This document shows positions 16,526 to 25,103 of a stretch of DNA of 64,000 nucleotides, one piece after another. The DNA lies in assembly GCF_000372965.1 (NCBI RefSeq), contig NZ_KB890024.1, positions 5,164,304 through 5,228,303 on the forward strand, read 5' to 3'. Positions within the stretch are counted from its first letter, which is position 1. Each line of letters starts with the position of its first letter. The notes under the pieces were generated by a model. The model saw only the letters and a program-made list of their open reading frames with translations, ran no database searches and had not been told where the DNA came from. Source of the stretch: Hoeflea sp. 108. Lineage in GTDB: Bacteria; Pseudomonadota; Alphaproteobacteria; Rhizobiales; Rhizobiaceae. A program made the position numbers and the translations under genes.

Positions 16526-17646
16526 TCAGTCGGGAACGTCTCCATGGTGTGACGTTTGTTGTGGCAGCCACCGCCGTCGTGGCGTGGCTGTCATACAACT
16601 TCTCTGCCAATCTGGCCGCCAAGGGCATCGTCATCGACTTCGGCTTCCTGCGCGAGGCAACGTCGTTCCCGATCGGCGAGTCGATCATCGCCTACAGCTC
16701 CGGCGACACCTATCTCAGGGCGTTGACTGCCGGGCTGCTCAATACCATCAGGCTGGCGCTCGCCAGCATCGTTTTGGCTTCCGTGTTCGGTGTGCTCGTC
16801 GGTCTGGCTGCCCGCATCGGCCATCCCCTGCTGACGCGGCTTGCCAAGGCCTATGTCGAATTTACCCGCAATGTGCCGCTGCTGCTGATCCTCGTGGTCT
16901 GCGCCACTGCCGTGCGCGCCCTGCCGAACCCGCGCCAAGCCTGGGCGCCGGTGGATGGCGTGATGCTTTCCAGCCGTGGCCTCTACATGCCGTTGCCCGT
17001 CTTCGCCGACGGCATGGCCTTGGCCATTGCAGCACTGGGGCTGGTCGTTGCGTCCTGGAGCGTCTGGTATCTGGCGCTGCGCAGCAAGAATGAGACCGGC
17101 ATCTTCCCTGTTCTCGGCAAGCTTGGTCTGGCCGGCTGCGGCGCGGCGTTCATTGCGCTGTGCTTCTGGGCCGTCGCCATGACGACGCTCGACCGTCCGG
17201 CCCTTGTCGGCTTCAATTTCCGCGGCGGCTGGAGCGTGACGCCTGAATATCTGGCGATGCTGTTCGGCCTTGCCTTCTACACCTCCGGCTTCATCGCCGA
17301 GATCGTCCGCGGCAGCCTGGCGGCACTTCCCAAGGGCCAGTCGGAGGCGGCGGCCTCGCTGGGGCTGGGGTCGTTCCTGACACTCTGGCTGGTGTTGGCG
17401 CCGCAGGCGCTGCGGCTGATGCTGCCGCCACTGGCCAACCAGTATCTCAACCTGATCAAGAACACGACGCTTGCCGTGCTGATCGGCTATCCCGACCTGG
17501 TCTCCGTCGGCAACACGGCGCTCAACCAGACCGGCCGGGCCATCGAGACCGTGACCATCTATCTCCTGATCTATCTGTCGCTCAGCCTTGTGACCTCTGT
17601 CGTCATCCGCAGGCTGGAACGGCGCGCCCAATTGGTGAAGCTATGA
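16522..17646 (+). CDS. Amino-acid ABC permease, AapQ-like
   Basis: A 374-residue inner-membrane permease. The long N-terminal region with DFGFLREATSFPIGES is typical of the AapQ/BztB subfamily. Helices carry LNTIRLALASIVLASVFGVLVGLAAR and VEFTRNVPLLLILVV. The C-terminal EAA region reads EIVRGSLAALPKGQSEAAASLGLG. I chose the ATG at 16522 because of the 4-base overlap with the preceding stop. It acts with the AapM-like protein as the membrane channel. Confidence 0.91.
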   Translation: MISRERLHGVTFVVAATAVVAWLSYNFSANLAAKGIVIDFGFLREATSFPIGESIIAYSSGDTYLRALTAGLLNTIRLALASIVLASVFGVLVGLAARIGHPLLTRLAKAYVEFTRNVPLLLILVVCATAVRALPNPRQAWAPVDGVMLSSRGLYMPLPVFADGMALAIAALGLVVASWSVWYLALRSKNETGIFPVLGKLGLAGCGAAFIALCFWAVAMTTLDRPALVGFNFRGGWSVTPEYLAMLFGLAFYTSGFIAEIVRGSLAALPKGQSEAAASLGLGSFLTLWLVLAPQALRLMLPPLANQYLNLIKNTTLAVLIGYPDLVSVGNTALNQTGRAIETVTIYLLIYLSLSLVTSVVIRRLERRAQLVKL

Positions 17647-18722
17647 GTGATGTCGCCATCGCCACGGTCGCCCGTGATCGTCCGACCTTCAAGGCTCGCC
17701 TGAGCCCCTATTTCAAGCCGTGGCCGCATGCCGCCATCACCGTGCTCGGTGTGCTGCTGCTCGGTTATGCGGCCCTGACGCTGCTCCGCTGGGCGGTGCT
17801 GGACGCCACCTTCGGCACCGCGACGCCCGACGAGTGCCGCGCCGCCGGCGGGGCGTGCTGGGCGATGCTGACCGAGCGCTACCACATCATTTTGTTCGGC
17901 AGCTATCCGGCCGGCGAGTACTGGCGTCCGGCGCTCGCCGTGGCTCTCGTCCTTTCCGTGCTGATTGCCAGCGGCTTCAGGCAGCTGTGGAAGCCGGCGC
18001 TCCTGTTCGCCTGGATCGCGGTGATGGTGGCGAGCCTTGTGCTGATGGCTGGCGGGGTGTTTGGCCTTGCCCCCGTTTCGACCAGCCGCTGGGGCGGCCT
18101 GCCGCTGACGGTCGGCCTGTCTGCCTTCGGCATCGTACTGGCGCTGCCGCTGTCGGTGCTGCTGGCGCTCGGGCGCCGCTCCAAGAGCAAGGTGGTGAAG
18201 CGCTTCTGCGACGCCTATGTCGAGGTCGTGCGCGGCTTGCCGCTGCTGGCTGTCCTGTTCGTCGCCTCGACGATGCTGCCGCTGCTGTTGCCTGGCGGCA
18301 GCATGATTGACACGATCCTGCGCGCCCAGATCGCCCTGATCCTGTTCCAGGCGGCCTATCTGGCCGAGGCGATCCGCTCCGGTCTTGAGGCGGTTCCGAG
18401 GGGGCAGACGGAAGCTGCGCAGAGCCTCGGCCTGCCGGATGGGCTGGTGTCGCGGCTGGTGGTTTTGCCGCAGGCGTTCCGAATCGCCCTGCCGGCGATC
18501 ATCAACACCTTCATCGAGTCGATCAAGGACACCACGCTGATCAGCGTCATCGGCCTGATCGACGTGCTGGGTGGCGCACGCGGGGCTATTGCAGATGGCA
18601 CCTGGATGGGCTTTTACCGTGAAGCATATCTGGCCGTCGGTCTCGCCTTCTTCGTGTTCTGCTATATCCTGTCGCTCCACTCGCGGCGGCTCGAGCAGGA
18701 ATTTGCCAATGAACGCAGGTAA
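17643..18722 (+). CDS. Amino-acid ABC permease, AapM-like
   Basis: A 359-residue second permease. A polar segment near residues 55-75 contains two Cys (TPDECRAAGGACWAML). The conserved PVSTSRWGGLPLTVGLSAFGI, VEVVRGLPLLAVLFVA and AEAIRSGLEAVPRGQTEAAQSLGL segments are AapM/BztC signatures. Start overlaps the AapQ-like stop by 4 bases. Together the binding protein, two permeases and the ATPase at 21038 make a complete polar amino-acid importer. Confidence 0.91.
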   Translation: MSDVAIATVARDRPTFKARLSPYFKPWPHAAITVLGVLLLGYAALTLLRWAVLDATFGTATPDECRAAGGACWAMLTERYHIILFGSYPAGEYWRPALAVALVLSVLIASGFRQLWKPALLFAWIAVMVASLVLMAGGVFGLAPVSTSRWGGLPLTVGLSAFGIVLALPLSVLLALGRRSKSKVVKRFCDAYVEVVRGLPLLAVLFVASTMLPLLLPGGSMIDTILRAQIALILFQAAYLAEAIRSGLEAVPRGQTEAAQSLGLPDGLVSRLVVLPQAFRIALPAIINTFIESIKDTTLISVIGLIDVLGGARGAIADGTWMGFYREAYLAVGLAFFVFCYILSLHSRRLEQEFANERR

Positions 18723-18751
18723 CCGGCTCATGTCTTCAGCAGGAACGCCCA

Positions 18752-19426
18752 ATGCTCGATGAACGCAGGCAGGTCTATAAATCTCTGGTTCAGGACACCC
18801 TGAACGAGCAGATCTACAGGCAGATCAAGGAAAAGCTGATCACCGGCGAGTTCCGTCCCGGCGACAGGCTGGTGCTACGCAAGCTGTCGGCGACACTGGG
18901 AACCAGCCCGGTACCGGTGCGCGATGCGCTGCAGAAGCTGGAGAGCATCGGCGCGCTGAGGTTGGAGCGGACCTTCTACGTGCCCAATCTGACGCCGGGC
19001 GAACTGGCCGAGATCCGCGACATCCGCGTGGCGCTCGAAGGCCTTTCCGCCGAGCGCGCCGCCGAGCATTCGTCTCCCGAGACGATGGTGCCGCTGACAA
19101 GCCACTTCAACGCCCTAGCCAAGGCGGCGAGCAATAATGACGCAAGCCTGTTCCTGCGCGCCAACGCTCGCTTCCATCTCGAGATCGCGCGCATGGCGAA
19201 CTCGCCGATCCTGTTCGACATGATCGAGCCGCTGTGGCTGCGCATGGGGCCGTCGGTGCGCATGGCCAAGGCGCAGCCCGGCCGCCTCAAGGAGGCCATC
19301 CCGCCCCATGAGGAGGCGCTGCACGCCATTGCCGCGCATGACGGTGCAACCGCCAGGGCGGCAGTGCTTCAGGACATAGTCGGGTGCTTCGGCATCCTGG
19401 CCAACACTGGCGACGACCAGCCATGA
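18752..19426 (+). CDS. GntR-family transcriptional regulator with FCD domain
   Basis: A 224-residue one-component regulator. The N-terminal winged helix-turn-helix spans about 15-80 (IYRQIKEKLITGEFRPGDRLVLRKLSATLGTSPVPVRDALQKLES). The C-terminal FCD ligand domain spans about 85-215, with conserved ELAEIRDIRVALEGLSAE, FHLEIARM and EEALHAIAAHD. It sits inside the amino-acid operon 29 bases after the permease gene. The palindrome at 13841-13856 over the operon promoter is its most likely target. The inducer is probably an acidic catabolite, which is inference. Confidence 0.9.
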   Translation: MLDERRQVYKSLVQDTLNEQIYRQIKEKLITGEFRPGDRLVLRKLSATLGTSPVPVRDALQKLESIGALRLERTFYVPNLTPGELAEIRDIRVALEGLSAERAAEHSSPETMVPLTSHFNALAKAASNNDASLFLRANARFHLEIARMANSPILFDMIEPLWLRMGPSVRMAKAQPGRLKEAIPPHEEALHAIAAHDGATARAAVLQDIVGCFGILANTGDDQP

Positions 19427-19566
19427 GAACGCCGCCCGACTAACCGCCAACCCGGGCGATCCACAAAAGTTCATCGACCCGACCGCCTTCAGCACAGAGG
19501 GCGGCGATCCTGACGTGCGCCCTGCGGCAAGCCGCCAACGGGCCGAAAACAACCGGAGGTAACTTC

Positions 19567-20949
19567 ATGTCCAGACCGAATTCCACCGCCACCCGCGACA
19601 TCGCCCACCAACTCCACCCTTACACCAACGCCGTCCGCCATGCCGAGATCGGCCCGATCGTGATGGATCGCGGCGAGGGCATCTATGTCTTCGACGATCA
19701 GGGCAATCGCTACATCGAGGGCTTGGCAGGCCTGTGGAGCGTGGCTGTCGGCTTCGGCGAGAAGCGCCTGGTGGCGGCGGCGACGAAACAGCTCGACAAG
19801 CTGCCCTACTACCACACATTCGCCCACAAGTCGCACATGCCCTCGATCGAGCTCGCCGAGAAGCTCGCCGAGATGGCGCCCGAAGGCCTGTCGCATGTCT
19901 TCTTCACCAATTCAGGCTCGGAAGCCAATGACACCATCGTCAAGCTGGTCTGGTACTACAACAACGCGCTCGGCCGCCCGGCGAAGAAGAAGTTCCTGGC
20001 GCGCACCCAGGGCTATCATGGCGTCACCGTTGCCGCCGCCAGCCTGACCGGCCTGCCCAACAACCATCGCGACTTCGACCTGCCGGCGATCCCGGTCCGC
20101 CACCTGACCTGCCCCCATTTCTACCGCTTCGGCAAGCCGGGCGAGACAGAGGCGCAGTTCGTCGAGCGACTGGCTGCCGAGCTGGAAGCGGTGATTGCCG
20201 AAGAGGGCGCCGACACCATCGCCGCCTTCATCGGCGAGCCGCTGATGTCGGCAGGCGGCGTCATCCCAGCACCTGAAGGCTATTGGCAGAAGGTACAGGA
20301 CATTTGCCGCCGCAACGATATCCTCGTCGTCGCCGACGAGGTCATCACCGGCTTCGGCCGCCTCGGCACGACCTTCGGCTCCGACTACTACGGCATCAAG
20401 CCGGACCTGATGACGCTGTCGAAGCAGATCACCTCGTCCTACCAGCCGCTGGCCGCCGTGATGATCTCGGACAACATCTTCAAGGCGGTAGCCGACAACA
20501 GCGGCAAGATCGGCACCTTCGGCCACGGCTACACTGCAACCGGCCACCCCGTCGCCACCGCCGTTGCCCTGGAAAATCTGGCGATCATCGAAGAGCGCAA
20601 GCTGGTCGAGAACGCCGCCGCCATGGGAGAAATCCTGCAGAAGCGGCTTGGCGCGCTTGCCGCGCACCCGCTGGTGGGCGAGGTGCGTGGCGCCGGCCTG
20701 ATCGCCGGCGTCGAGCTGGTGGCCGACAAGGCCACCAAGGCGCGCTTCGAGGTGCCGGGCAAGGTAGGCGCCTATGTCTTCGCCAGGGCCCACCATCACG
20801 GCCTGATCGTCCGCAACATCCTGGACACGCTCGCCTTCTGCCCGCCGCTGATCATCACCGAAGAGCAGATCGAGACAATGGTGCAGGCGTTCGAGCGGAC
20901 CCTGGACGATACCGCCGAGTGGATCGCCGCCGGCCAGCCGGCCTACTGA
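19567..20949 (+). CDS. Class III pyridoxal-phosphate aminotransferase (omega-amino acid/GABA-pyruvate type)
   Basis: A 460-residue fold-type I aminotransferase. HPYTNAVRHAEIGPIVMDRGEGIYVFDDQGNRYIEGLAGLWSVAVGFGEKRL, FFTNSGSEANDTIVKLVWYYNN, the PLP-phosphate region RTQGYHGVT, VVADEVITGFGRLG and the Schiff-base Lys in LSKQITSSYQPL (about 287) are all present. This group transfers omega-amino groups (GABA, beta-alanine, taurine) to pyruvate or 2-oxoglutarate. Pairing with a GabD-type dehydrogenase suggests a GABA-like substrate giving a semialdehyde. Strong SD GGAGGTAA precedes the start. Confidence 0.9.
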   Translation: MSRPNSTATRDIAHQLHPYTNAVRHAEIGPIVMDRGEGIYVFDDQGNRYIEGLAGLWSVAVGFGEKRLVAAATKQLDKLPYYHTFAHKSHMPSIELAEKLAEMAPEGLSHVFFTNSGSEANDTIVKLVWYYNNALGRPAKKKFLARTQGYHGVTVAAASLTGLPNNHRDFDLPAIPVRHLTCPHFYRFGKPGETEAQFVERLAAELEAVIAEEGADTIAAFIGEPLMSAGGVIPAPEGYWQKVQDICRRNDILVVADEVITGFGRLGTTFGSDYYGIKPDLMTLSKQITSSYQPLAAVMISDNIFKAVADNSGKIGTFGHGYTATGHPVATAVALENLAIIEERKLVENAAAMGEILQKRLGALAAHPLVGEVRGAGLIAGVELVADKATKARFEVPGKVGAYVFARAHHHGLIVRNILDTLAFCPPLIITEEQIETMVQAFERTLDDTAEWIAAGQPAY

Positions 20950-20971
20950 GGCGGCATGCCCGCATGACTTC

Positions 20972-21000
20972 GCCGATGCCGGCACCAAGCCGGCATCGGC
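20972..21000 (+). other. 12-bp perfect hairpin between aminotransferase and ATPase genes
   Basis: GCCGATGCCGGC (20972-20983) and GCCGGCATCGGC (20989-21000) enclose ACCAA. No T-run follows, so this is more likely an intra-operon processing or stability hairpin than a full terminator. Confidence 0.65.
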
Positions 21001-21037
21001 CCCGCGCCCGGTACATGAACAGAGTGAGGAGGTTCTG

Positions 21038-21841
21038 ATGGCGGCTGAGAATACGGTGAGGGCCGACGATCTCGAGGTCGATCGCGCCAAGATGCATATC
21101 TCGACGACGGATGTCGCCATCGACATCGTCGGCATGCACAAGTGGTATGGCGAGTTCAACGTTCTGAAGGACATCAACCTCAAGGTCATGCGCGGCGAGC
21201 GCATCGTCGTCTGCGGCCCGTCGGGCTCGGGCAAGTCGACCATGATCCGCTGCATCAACCGGCTGGAAGAGCACCAGAAGGGCAAGATCATCGTCGACGG
21301 CAAGGAACTGACCAACGATCTCAAGAAGATCGACGAGGTCCGCCGTGAAGTCGGCATGGTGTTCCAGCACTTCAACCTGTTCCCGCATCTGACGATCCTG
21401 GAGAACTGCACGCTGGCGCCGATCTGGGTGCGCAAGACGCCGAAGAAGCAGGCCGAGGAGCAGGCGATGCACTTCCTGCGCCGGGTCAAGATCCCCGAGC
21501 AGGCCAACAAATATCCCGGCCAGCTGTCGGGCGGCCAGCAGCAGCGCGTGGCGATCGCACGCTCGCTGTGCATGAACCCGCGCATCATGCTGTTCGACGA
21601 GCCGACCTCGGCGCTCGACCCGGAGATGATCAAGGAAGTGCTGGAGACCATGGTGGGCCTCGCCGAAGAGGGCATGACCATGCTGTGCGTCACCCACGAG
21701 ATGGGCTTTGCCCGCAAGGTCGCCAACCGGGTGATCTTCATGGATCAGGGCCAGATCGTCGAGGAGAACACCCCGGCCGAGTTCTTCGACCATCCGCGCC
21801 ACGAGCGCACAAAACTCTTCCTCAGCCAGATCCTGCATTAG
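21038..21841 (+). CDS. Amino-acid ABC transporter ATPase (AapP/GlnQ-like)
   Basis: A 267-residue ATPase of the polar amino-acid class. Motifs are Walker A GPSGSGKST (about 66), the Q-loop in MVFQHFNLFPHLT, signature LSGGQQQR (about 163), Walker B IMLFDEPTSALDPEM and the H-loop His in VTHEMGFAR. An N-terminal extension of about 25 residues precedes the domain. SD GAGGAGG is strong. It completes the AapJQM-like importer although it is separated from it by the regulator and aminotransferase genes. Confidence 0.93.
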   Translation: MAAENTVRADDLEVDRAKMHISTTDVAIDIVGMHKWYGEFNVLKDINLKVMRGERIVVCGPSGSGKSTMIRCINRLEEHQKGKIIVDGKELTNDLKKIDEVRREVGMVFQHFNLFPHLTILENCTLAPIWVRKTPKKQAEEQAMHFLRRVKIPEQANKYPGQLSGGQQQRVAIARSLCMNPRIMLFDEPTSALDPEMIKEVLETMVGLAEEGMTMLCVTHEMGFARKVANRVIFMDQGQIVEENTPAEFFDHPRHERTKLFLSQILH

Positions 21842-21853
21842 GCGACACCAACC

Positions 21854-22930
21854 ATGAGCGACAAGACCCTGAGAATCGCCGTCATCGCTGGCGACGGCAT
21901 CGGCAAGGAAGTCGTGCCAGAAGGCCTGCGGGTGCTCGAGGCAGCGGCGTCGAAATTCAAGATCGACATCGGCTTCGATGTCTTCGACTTCGCCTCCTGC
22001 GACTACTACCTCAAGCACGGCACTATGCTGCCCGAGGACTGGAAGGCCCGGATCGGCGGCCATGACGCCATCTTCTTCGGCGCCGTCGGCTGGCCCAACA
22101 CGGTGCCGGACCATGTTTCGCTGTGGGGCTCGCTGCTGCAGTTCCGGCGCGAGTTCGACCAGTATGTCAATTTGCGGCCGGTGCGGCTGATGCCTGGCGT
22201 CAGCTCGCCGCTGGCTGGCCGCAAGCCCGGCGACATCGACTTCTACATCGTGCGCGAAAACACGGAGGGCGAATATTCGTCGATCGGTGGCCGCATGTAT
22301 CCCGGCACCGAGCGTGAGGTCGTCATCCAGGAAACGGTGATGAGCCGCATCGGTGTCGACCGCATCCTGCGCTATGCCTTCGACCTGGCCAAGCGCCGCG
22401 ACGCCAGGCACCTGACCTCGGCGACCAAGTCGAACGGCATCTCGATCACCATGCCCTACTGGGACGAGCGCGTGGAAGAGATGGCAAGGCACTATCCCGA
22501 CGTGCGCTGGGACAAGTATCACATCGACATCCTCGCCGCCCAGTTCGTGCTCAATCCCGACCGCTTCGACGTGGTGGTGGCATCGAACCTGTTCGGCGAC
22601 ATTCTCTCCGACCTGGGCCCGGCCTGCACTGGCACGATCGGCATAGCGCCTTCCGGCAACATCAACCCGGAGCGCAAATTCCCGTCGCTGTTCGAGCCGG
22701 TGCATGGCTCGGCGCCCGATATAGCCGGCAAAGGCATCGCCAATCCTGTCGGCCAGATCTGGACGGGCGCGATGATGCTCGAGCATCTCGGCCACCGCGA
22801 TGCGGCCGATGCCATCGTCAGGGCCATCGAGGAGGTTCTCGCCAACGAGGCACTGCGCACCCGTGACCTCGGCGGCAAGGCAGACACCACAACCTGCGGC
22901 AAGGCAATTGCCGACGCCGTGTCGGGTTGA
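21854..22930 (+). CDS. Tartrate/D-malate-type dehydrogenase (isopropylmalate dehydrogenase family)
   Basis: A 358-residue NAD-dependent beta-decarboxylating dehydrogenase. IAVIAGDGIGKEVVPEG starts the protein. DFYIVRENTEGEYSSIGGRMYPG (about 129-152) and SNLFGDILSDLGPACTGTIGIAPSGNINPE (about 236-266) carry the substrate and metal residues. The YYLKHGTMLPEDW and FFGAVGWPNTVPDHVSLWG segments match the tartrate dehydrogenase/DmlA group, not LeuB. It would oxidise a 2-hydroxy diacid such as tartrate or D-malate. It is the last gene of the amino-acid operon, and its role with GABA-type enzymes is not obvious. Confidence 0.85.
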   Translation: MSDKTLRIAVIAGDGIGKEVVPEGLRVLEAAASKFKIDIGFDVFDFASCDYYLKHGTMLPEDWKARIGGHDAIFFGAVGWPNTVPDHVSLWGSLLQFRREFDQYVNLRPVRLMPGVSSPLAGRKPGDIDFYIVRENTEGEYSSIGGRMYPGTEREVVIQETVMSRIGVDRILRYAFDLAKRRDARHLTSATKSNGISITMPYWDERVEEMARHYPDVRWDKYHIDILAAQFVLNPDRFDVVVASNLFGDILSDLGPACTGTIGIAPSGNINPERKFPSLFEPVHGSAPDIAGKGIANPVGQIWTGAMMLEHLGHRDAADAIVRAIEEVLANEALRTRDLGGKADTTTCGKAIADAVSG

Positions 22931-22951
22931 GCCACCAGACCAGCCGATAAA

Positions 22952-22983
22952 CTCTCCGCGGAGCGCTGTCGCTTCGCGGAGAG
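22952..22983. terminator. Hairpin between convergent genes
   Basis: CTCTCCGCGGAGCG (22952-22965) pairs with CGCTTCGCGGAGAG (22970-22983), with one G-T wobble and loop CTGT. It lies between the dehydrogenase stop and the convergent SGNH-like gene and could end either transcript, although the flanking T-runs are poor. Confidence 0.6.
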
Positions 22984-23008
22984 GGATCACTTGGCCAGAT
23001 TGAAGATA

Positions 23009-24004
23009 TCAGTTTTGGGCGGAAGCCTTGACGCCGGTCAGCTCCAGGCTGGTCACCACGTCCCAGACGATTTCCTGCATACGCCTTGCAAGTTCGGCCG
23101 ACGGCGCCTGTGCCGGCGTGCCGTCGGCGCGCAGAAGTTCGTGCGGCAGGCCCACAGGGCTCCTAGCATAGAGCACCGCATAATGGGTAAGCGCGACCAG
23201 ATAGAGACCGAGGTCGCTGGCATGGATCTGGTCCTGCGTGCCATCGGCGGCGATCGCGAAGAGCCCTTGCCGATTCCGCAGGCCGCCAATGCCCTCCGGG
23301 CTCGCTTCCACTTCCGCGACGAGCCGGGCCATCACCTGGCCTGCCGGGATGAGATAGATGGGGCGTCCGGTGGCGCGCACCGAAGGCCAGAGCAGTGCGG
23401 CTTCCCACAGGTCTTTCAAGTCAGTCGGAAAACGCTTCAGCCAGTCCTTGGGTGCATCGAGCGCATGCCAGGTCTCGTAGAGATAGACCTTGATGTCGGG
23501 ATTGCCGGCAAAAGCCGCCTCGGCCCATTTCGGTGCATAGCGAACGCTGTCGTGGTAGCGGATGGCATCGCGCAGATCGACCATCTCGGTCATGACGAAC
23601 GCGTCGTATTCGCCGCTGGCCAATGCGGCCCGCGCATCCCGGTAGCGCGGGGTTGCGTTCTCCTTGGCAAAGCCGGCGATTCTTGTTTGCAGCTCCCAGT
23701 GGTCGCGCAGGGAGGTACCCCATCCGAGCTGCAGTTCATAACGATGGCCCGGGCCGGCAAGCTGCGCCAGCATGGCTGGCATGTCGCGGCCGACGAGACT
23801 GTGTCCGAGATGGAAAACCCGCTCCCCTCCGGAGGGAGGCTGGACCGGCTTGGCGTAGAGCGCCAGGAGATCGGGGTCGGGTGCGCTCGTGCCCTGTTTC
23901 AGGGATGGAAGAGCCACGCGAACTCCAAGGGCCACGGCAGCGACCAAGGCCCCGGCGGCAAGCAGGATGCCGCGCTTTCCCGCATTGAATATGGGCTTCT
24001 TCAT
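23009..24004 (-). CDS. SGNH/GDSL-hydrolase-like exported protein of unknown substrate
   Basis: A 331-residue protein with an N-terminal membrane segment or uncleaved signal (KRGILLAAGALVAAVALGV, about 10-28). The FHLGHSLVGRDMP segment (about 63-75) resembles SGNH block I with Ser in GHSL. A later DQIHASDLG (about 265-273) resembles the DxxH block V. YDAFVMTEMVDLRDAIRYHDS could form the block with substrate contacts. I do not recognise a specific family. It would be a periplasmic esterase-like enzyme if the motif reading is right. It stands alone, with no co-oriented partner within 270 bases. Confidence 0.6.
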   Translation of the reverse strand: MKKPIFNAGKRGILLAAGALVAAVALGVRVALPSLKQGTSAPDPDLLALYAKPVQPPSGGERVFHLGHSLVGRDMPAMLAQLAGPGHRYELQLGWGTSLRDHWELQTRIAGFAKENATPRYRDARAALASGEYDAFVMTEMVDLRDAIRYHDSVRYAPKWAEAAFAGNPDIKVYLYETWHALDAPKDWLKRFPTDLKDLWEAALLWPSVRATGRPIYLIPAGQVMARLVAEVEASPEGIGGLRNRQGLFAIAADGTQDQIHASDLGLYLVALTHYAVLYARSPVGLPHELLRADGTPAQAPSAELARRMQEIVWDVVTSLELTGVKASAQN

Positions 24005-24275
24005 CGCCAGACCGACAATTTCGATTGAACTTGCAGCCTTCGAGTTGTCTTCAAGCCTGTCTTACACAGCATGACCGGAAACAAATCGACATCAGGCCTT
24101 TCAGATCGGCTGAAGCTCAGCGGCGGCAGACTTGCAGGTTTCATATGGCGAAGCTCGAACAGCACGATTTTCTTCGATGAGGTCGCCTGCTATTTTAGAG
24201 TAACCTGCATGCCATTCATAGGACGGAAAAGGCTGCGGATTGGCGGGCAACCGGCCGATAGTCCGCAACCCTATG

Positions 24276-25091
24276 TTACTCCGGCTTCACATGGCGCGGG
24301 AAAGCCTGGGCTTCGGGGGCGTTGGCCCAGCTTTGCAGCGTCTGGCCGCCGTCGATCAGCCAGTCTACGCCGGTGATGTGGCGCGCTTCGTTCGAGGCGA
24401 GGAAGGCGACTGCTGCGGCCACGTCCTCGGGCTGGCCGATGCGGCGCAGCGGGATGCGGTCGGCAAAGCGCTGGATGCCCTGGAGGTAGCCGGCACGATC
24501 GGCGGCAGGCACGCCCAGCGTCGTTTCGATGACGCCGGGGCAGATGGCGTTGACGCGGATGCCCCAAGGCGCGGCGTCGAGGGCGGCGACCCGGGTGAGG
24601 CCGACAACGCCGTGCTTGGTCGAGGCATAGCCGGCCCCACCCGCAAGCACGTCCCAGCCGGCCATCGACGAGCCCATGTTGACGATCGAGCCTTCGATGC
24701 CCTGGTCGATCATTGCCTTCACGGAGGCCTTGAGCACCAGGAACATGCTGCGCAGGTTGATGCGCACGATCCGGTCCCAGTCCTCGACAGGCAGTTCGTG
24801 GACGGGTGCGACCTTGCCGGAGATGCCGGCGTTGTTGAACACCGCATCAAGGCTGCCGAAGGCGGCGACGGTCTTTGCCACTGCGTCATTGGCCTGTGTT
24901 TCGTCGGCGACGTCGGCGGTGATGGCAAGCGCGCGGTCGTCAAGGGCGGAAGCGACCTCCATGGCCCGGGCAGCGTCGAGATCGACGACCGCAACCTTTG
25001 CGCCTTCCTCCGCAAAACGGCGCACCGCTGCACTGCCGATGGCGCCGCCGCCGCCGGTGACCAGAACAACCTTGTTGTCGAAGCGCTTCAT
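24276..25091 (-). CDS. SDR-family oxidoreductase (classical)
   Basis: A 271-residue NAD(P)-dependent dehydrogenase. The cofactor motif GGGGAIG (about 13-19), VVDLD, NNAG (about 88-91), catalytic Ser in MGSSMAG and canonical YASTK (about 155-159) are present. The VNAICPGVIETTLG and GVDWLIDGGQT segments are typical. It is encoded 12 bases after the epimerase-like gene and so probably co-transcribed from the promoter near 25973. The substrate is unknown; alcohol or sugar oxidation in the nearby catabolic pathway is plausible. Confidence 0.88.
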   Translation of the reverse strand: MKRFDNKVVLVTGGGGAIGSAAVRRFAEEGAKVAVVDLDAARAMEVASALDDRALAITADVADETQANDAVAKTVAAFGSLDAVFNNAGISGKVAPVHELPVEDWDRIVRINLRSMFLVLKASVKAMIDQGIEGSIVNMGSSMAGWDVLAGGAGYASTKHGVVGLTRVAALDAAPWGIRVNAICPGVIETTLGVPAADRAGYLQGIQRFADRIPLRRIGQPEDVAAAVAFLASNEARHITGVDWLIDGGQTLQSWANAPEAQAFPRHVKPE

Positions 25092-25103
25092 CGTCGTCTC
25101 CTG

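Noticed and set aside
20855..22990. A 711-residue minus-strand frame over the aminotransferase, ATPase and dehydrogenase genes
   Set aside because: Antisense shadow of three well-identified genes.
24071..24376. A small plus-strand frame of 101 residues
   Set aside because: It overlaps the 3' end of the SDR gene, lacks an SD and shows no family features.
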